Positions 52,825 through 53,874 of a stretch of 53,874 nucleotides of DNA are shown here, piece after piece (the first letter of the stretch is position 1; each line of letters begins with the position of its first letter). Source of the stretch: Oscillospiraceae bacterium (lineage in GTDB: Bacteria; Bacillota; Clostridia; Oscillospirales; Acutalibacteraceae); the NCBI GenBank assembly GCA_022650455.1, contig JALCPO010000006.1, positions 1-53,874 of the forward strand. Direction: 5' to 3'. Both the position numbers and the translations under genes were made by a program. Under the pieces are notes generated by a model. That model was not told the DNA's origin, did no database searches, and saw only the letters and a list, made by a program, of their open reading frames with translations.

Positions 52825-53874
52825 TTATTTCGACGTTCCCTTTTCCCGGGACCGCTGGAGCGCGAGGAGAAGATCCACCATCCTGCCGTAGCTCTGCACG
52901 CCGTCTTTCTGGTCGTTTGCCTTGAGGTAATGGTTGTTTACCGAGCCGGCCGCGCGTGCGACGGGACCTTTAAACCGGTTCCAGTAGGCGTTGTTGGCTG
53001 CCAGATCCCTGCGGACGCCCTCGCTCAGGAGGGAAAAGACGGTGTTTGCCGTTTTGCCGTCGATGGAATACAGAGCGTTCGATGCATAAGTAAAAGCCAT
53101 CGCCGCGCCGGAATACCGGAAGTCCCCGTCGGGGCTGGCGCTGCAGGCCAGGTAACTGATGAAGTTTGCTTCGTCTTCCCGCATGAATCCGCGCAGATGC
53201 GAAAGCTCGTGACACATGGTGAACGGAATCGTGTAGTCGGGGGCGTCGGTGTTGACGTTGGCCTCGAACGTAAAGGGGAAAAACATCCCGGTAATCTGGC
53301 CGTACGACATCAGTTTTGAGGCGGCCACCGGTTTGGGCCCGCCATAGCCGGAACGGAGCGACGGAAAGTCCTTTTCAAGGAGATCGAGGGCCTTCCGGGC
53401 CTTGTCCGCGTTTTTGGGAAAATCCGGCGCCCGCAGCTCCATGACCGACTGCCCGTCGGTCTTTTCTTTTGCCCGGAGCCGGTTCGAGTCCGCGGCGAGG
53501 CTTTGGCAGAGGCGCACCAGCTCGGCCCTCCCCGACGGCCGGATTTCAAATCCGGAGAGCTGCGCGAAGGTGCTCCGGTAGTAGTTCGTGCCGCAGTTCA
53601 CGGTAAACAGGAAGAATACGATTCCGGTAAAACAGGCGAGGTTGACGCAGAAAACCGCCGCGGTTTCGCCACGTCTGCCCCTGTGCCGGATCAGACGGAC
53701 CAGAAGGCGGATGAAAGCGGCCGGCATCAGAATCAGGAACAGGACGACCAGGATTTCCCCGACGGAAAAGGGGGCGATTCCGGTGAGGCGGTTCCCGGCC
53801 CGGGACAGGACGGGGTAGATTGTCCCGGCGTACCACTCCGCAAAGTTTTCATGCAGGGACGCAAAATAGAGCAG
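52825..53874 (-). CDS. DUF3810 family putative membrane metalloprotease, 5' end outside window
   Basis: The open frame runs to the right edge (350 codons), so the start is missing; an internal ATG at 53727 is not the true start. The upstream codons continue the family pattern (ENFAEWYAGTIYPVLSR, then IAPFSVGEILVVLFLI). Membrane segments occur near the visible N-terminus and again near GIVFFLFTVNCGTNYY. A zinc-protease motif HELSH (CHELSHLRGF) and a downstream EDEANF Glu are present, consistent with a peptidase. The substrate is unknown. The gene converges on the bactofilin gene. Confidence 0.85.
   Translation of the reverse strand: MLYFASLHENFAEWYAGTIYPVLSRAGNRLTGIAPFSVGEILVVLFLILMPAAFIRLLVRLIRHRGRRGETAAVFCVNLACFTGIVFFLFTVNCGTNYYRSTFAQLSGFEIRPSGRAELVRLCQSLAADSNRLRAKEKTDGQSVMELRAPDFPKNADKARKALDLLEKDFPSLRSGYGGPKPVAASKLMSYGQITGMFFPFTFEANVNTDAPDYTIPFTMCHELSHLRGFMREDEANFISYLACSASPDGDFRYSGAAMAFTYASNALYSIDGKTANTVFSLLSEGVRRDLAANNAYWNRFKGPVARAAGSVNNHYLKANDQKDGVQSYGRMVDLLLALQRSREKGTSK

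Noticed and set aside
1-53874. CRISPR arrays, tRNA/rRNA genes, prophage or insertion sequences
   Set aside because: No spaced direct repeats, cloverleaf genes, integrase/transposase frames or phage genes were seen. A tRNA scan would be the decisive check for tRNA.

Overview
The window is a 54 kb piece of a GC-rich Clostridia chromosome. A spore-forming member of the Oscillospiraceae/Acutalibacteraceae is the best guess, because it combines Gram-positive housekeeping blocks (mraZ-rsmH-ftsL-pbp, ylxM-ffh-rpsP-khpA, phoH-ybeY-dgkA-era-recO) with sporulation genes (ylbJ, yqfC, yqfD), a T-box, a CIRCE element and TTG/GTG starts behind strong Shine-Dalgarno sites. It is mostly core genome. I see no prophage, insertion sequence, CRISPR array, rRNA or tRNA.

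Layout. (1) 1-5.4 kb, minus strand: a tryptophan-type ABC transporter (trpX-trpY-trpZ) behind a T-box leader whose best specifier reading is TGG, then a NatA/YhaQ-type ATPase with an ABC-2 permease. (2) 5.6-8.1 kb, plus: a cytidylate-kinase-like protein coupled to an ECF S component, a double DUF1540 protein and a TetR regulator. (3) 8.2-12.9 kb, minus: clpB behind a ribbon-helix-helix gene, a D-2-hydroxyacid dehydrogenase and a small conserved protein. (4) 13.1-14.6 kb: a tandem HD/HD-GYP protein (plus) and a small Cys protein (minus). (5) 14.7-21.4 kb: ylbJ divergent from yqfC-yqfD-phoH-ybeY-dgkA-era-yqzL-recO. (6) 21.5-25.3 kb: a GNAT acetyltransferase remnant, an ACT-domain protein, a phosphoesterase and mutS2. 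(7) 25.4-30.6 kb: ylxM-ffh-rpsP-khpA, then a THF riboswitch with folT inserted, then rimM-trmD. (8) 30.8-34.6 kb: ptsH, uvrC, rsmD, coaD and a coiled-coil protein. (9) 34.8-46.7 kb: the division and cell-wall cluster mraZ-rsmH-ftsL-PBP-[degenerate Mur-ligase-like]-mraY-ftsW/spoVE-murG-murA-ftsQ-ftsZ. (10) 46.9-53.9 kb: corA, an unpartnered fumarate hydratase beta subunit coupled to a CDF metal exporter, htpG under CIRCE, a bactofilin, and a DUF3810 gene cut by the right edge.

How it fits together. Several control layers can be read directly: a tRNA-sensing leader on the amino-acid transporter, a THF riboswitch whose expression platform can fold so as to hide the folT ribosome-binding site, HrcA-type control of htpG, MraZ-type repeats before mraZ, and a sigma-E-like promoter before yqfC. 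The most unusual gene is the 169-residue protein at 39185-39694. It sits where murE/murF normally lie and looks like a Mur ligase core that has lost its UDP-binding domain and P-loop, while no intact murC, murD, murE or murF is present in the cluster. I found no clear-cut wholly new system; the best leads are that protein, the ribbon-helix-helix gene paired with clpB, the kinase-like/ECF pair and the orphan fumarase subunit.
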